Source of the DNA: Acidimicrobiales bacterium
GTDB lineage: Bacteria > Actinomycetota > Acidimicrobiia > Acidimicrobiales > RAAP-2
DNA: 19,880 bases
Direction of reading: 5' to 3'
Assembly (NCBI GenBank): GCA_030044045.1
Contig: JASHWO010000113.1
Span: 1 to 19,880, forward strand
Position 1 is the stretch's first letter. The number at the start of each line of letters is the position of its first letter. Of the stretch, positions 19,826-19,880 are shown one piece after another. Below the pieces are notes generated by a model. It was not told the origin of the DNA. It was given only the letters and a program-made list of their open reading frames with translations, and did no database searches. Both the position numbers and the translations under genes were made by a program.

Positions 19826-19880
19826 CTCGGGGGGAAGGACTCGAACCCTCAATAACAGGGCCAGAACCTGTCGTGTTGCC
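19826..19880 (-). tRNA. tRNA-Gln (anticodon CTG), 5' part outside window
   Basis: Minus strand. Anticodon stem ACAGG/CCTGT with loop TTCTGGC gives anticodon CTG (reads CAG). T arm GAGGG-TTCGAGT-CCTTC; 3' acceptor CCCCCGA plus discriminator G. The acceptor 5' strand and start of the D arm lie beyond base 19880. It is 39 bp from tRNA-Glu and probably in the same transcript. Confidence 0.93.

Noticed and set aside
1..19880. Insertion sequence or integrase
   Set aside because: No transposase or tyrosine/serine recombinase motif was found in any frame. Mobility can only be argued from repeats and tRNA proximity.

Overview
The window is GC-rich, tightly packed chromosomal DNA, most likely from an actinobacterium (possibly an uncultured Acidimicrobiia-like lineage; this is inference). 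Reasons: strong GC bias at third codon positions, many GTG starts, several genes that look leaderless, and an ArsR / epimerase-DCC / DUF1990 gene set that is typical of Actinomycetota. It behaves as an accessory island rich in toxin-antitoxin (TA) genes. It lies beside two tRNA genes at the right edge, tRNA-Glu(CTC) and a partial tRNA-Gln(CTG).

Layout. 1-1700: the end of a LysR regulator, a stub of an aminoglycoside-phosphotransferase-like gene, an unknown DNA-binding-like gene (minus strand), and a relic of a hipB promoter and start. 1700-3430: a His-rich CDF metal transporter behind a perfect ArsR-type operator, then a small membrane protein. 3480-4670: a hipBA locus with a three-site operator; hipB is intact but hipA is wrecked by an internal deletion and frameshifts. 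4820-5590: an acyl-CoA/fatty-acid desaturase (minus). 5600-7670: debris, namely an unidentified relic, a C-terminally truncated HEPN gene and a frameshifted beta-propeller-like gene. 7700-10056: an apparent operon of ArsR, an SDR-DCC fusion and a DUF1990 protein, closed by a bidirectional terminator. 10108-11644: an AbiE-type type IV TA locus with a good AbiEi and a frameshifted AbiEii. 11700-12000: non-coding, two strong inverted repeats. 12001-12547: a MazEF-like pair. 12869-13465: a second copy of the SDR-DCC/DUF1990 segment with about 0.8 kb deleted in frame, leaving a stand-alone DCC protein. 13493-14133: a HigBA-like pair. 14180-14830: non-coding repeats, including a 31-bp perfect palindrome. 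14838-15553: a Phd/VapC pair. 15679-16026: a small winged-helix-like protein. 16108-18547: a three-gene operon of HigB, HigA fused to an ImmA/IrrE-type zinc peptidase, and an unstudied protein with hints of a tRNA-guanine-transglycosylase-like fold. 18504-19444: a coupled pair (minus) of a ribbon-helix-helix protein and an unknown 227-residue protein. 19714-19880: tRNAs.

The genes of most interest are the two accessory modules at the right: the HigB/HigA-IrrE/TGT-like operon and the RHH/227-aa pair, which has the architecture of a TA system with an unrecognised toxin. Four TA-type operons share one promoter geometry: a -10 hexamer ending exactly 6 nt before the start codon, which implies leaderless mRNAs. 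The mix of intact and decayed TA loci, repeated fragments and tRNA proximity suggests an insertion/recombination hotspot. Several frameshifts fall at or near G-runs, so sequencing or assembly error cannot be excluded for those genes.
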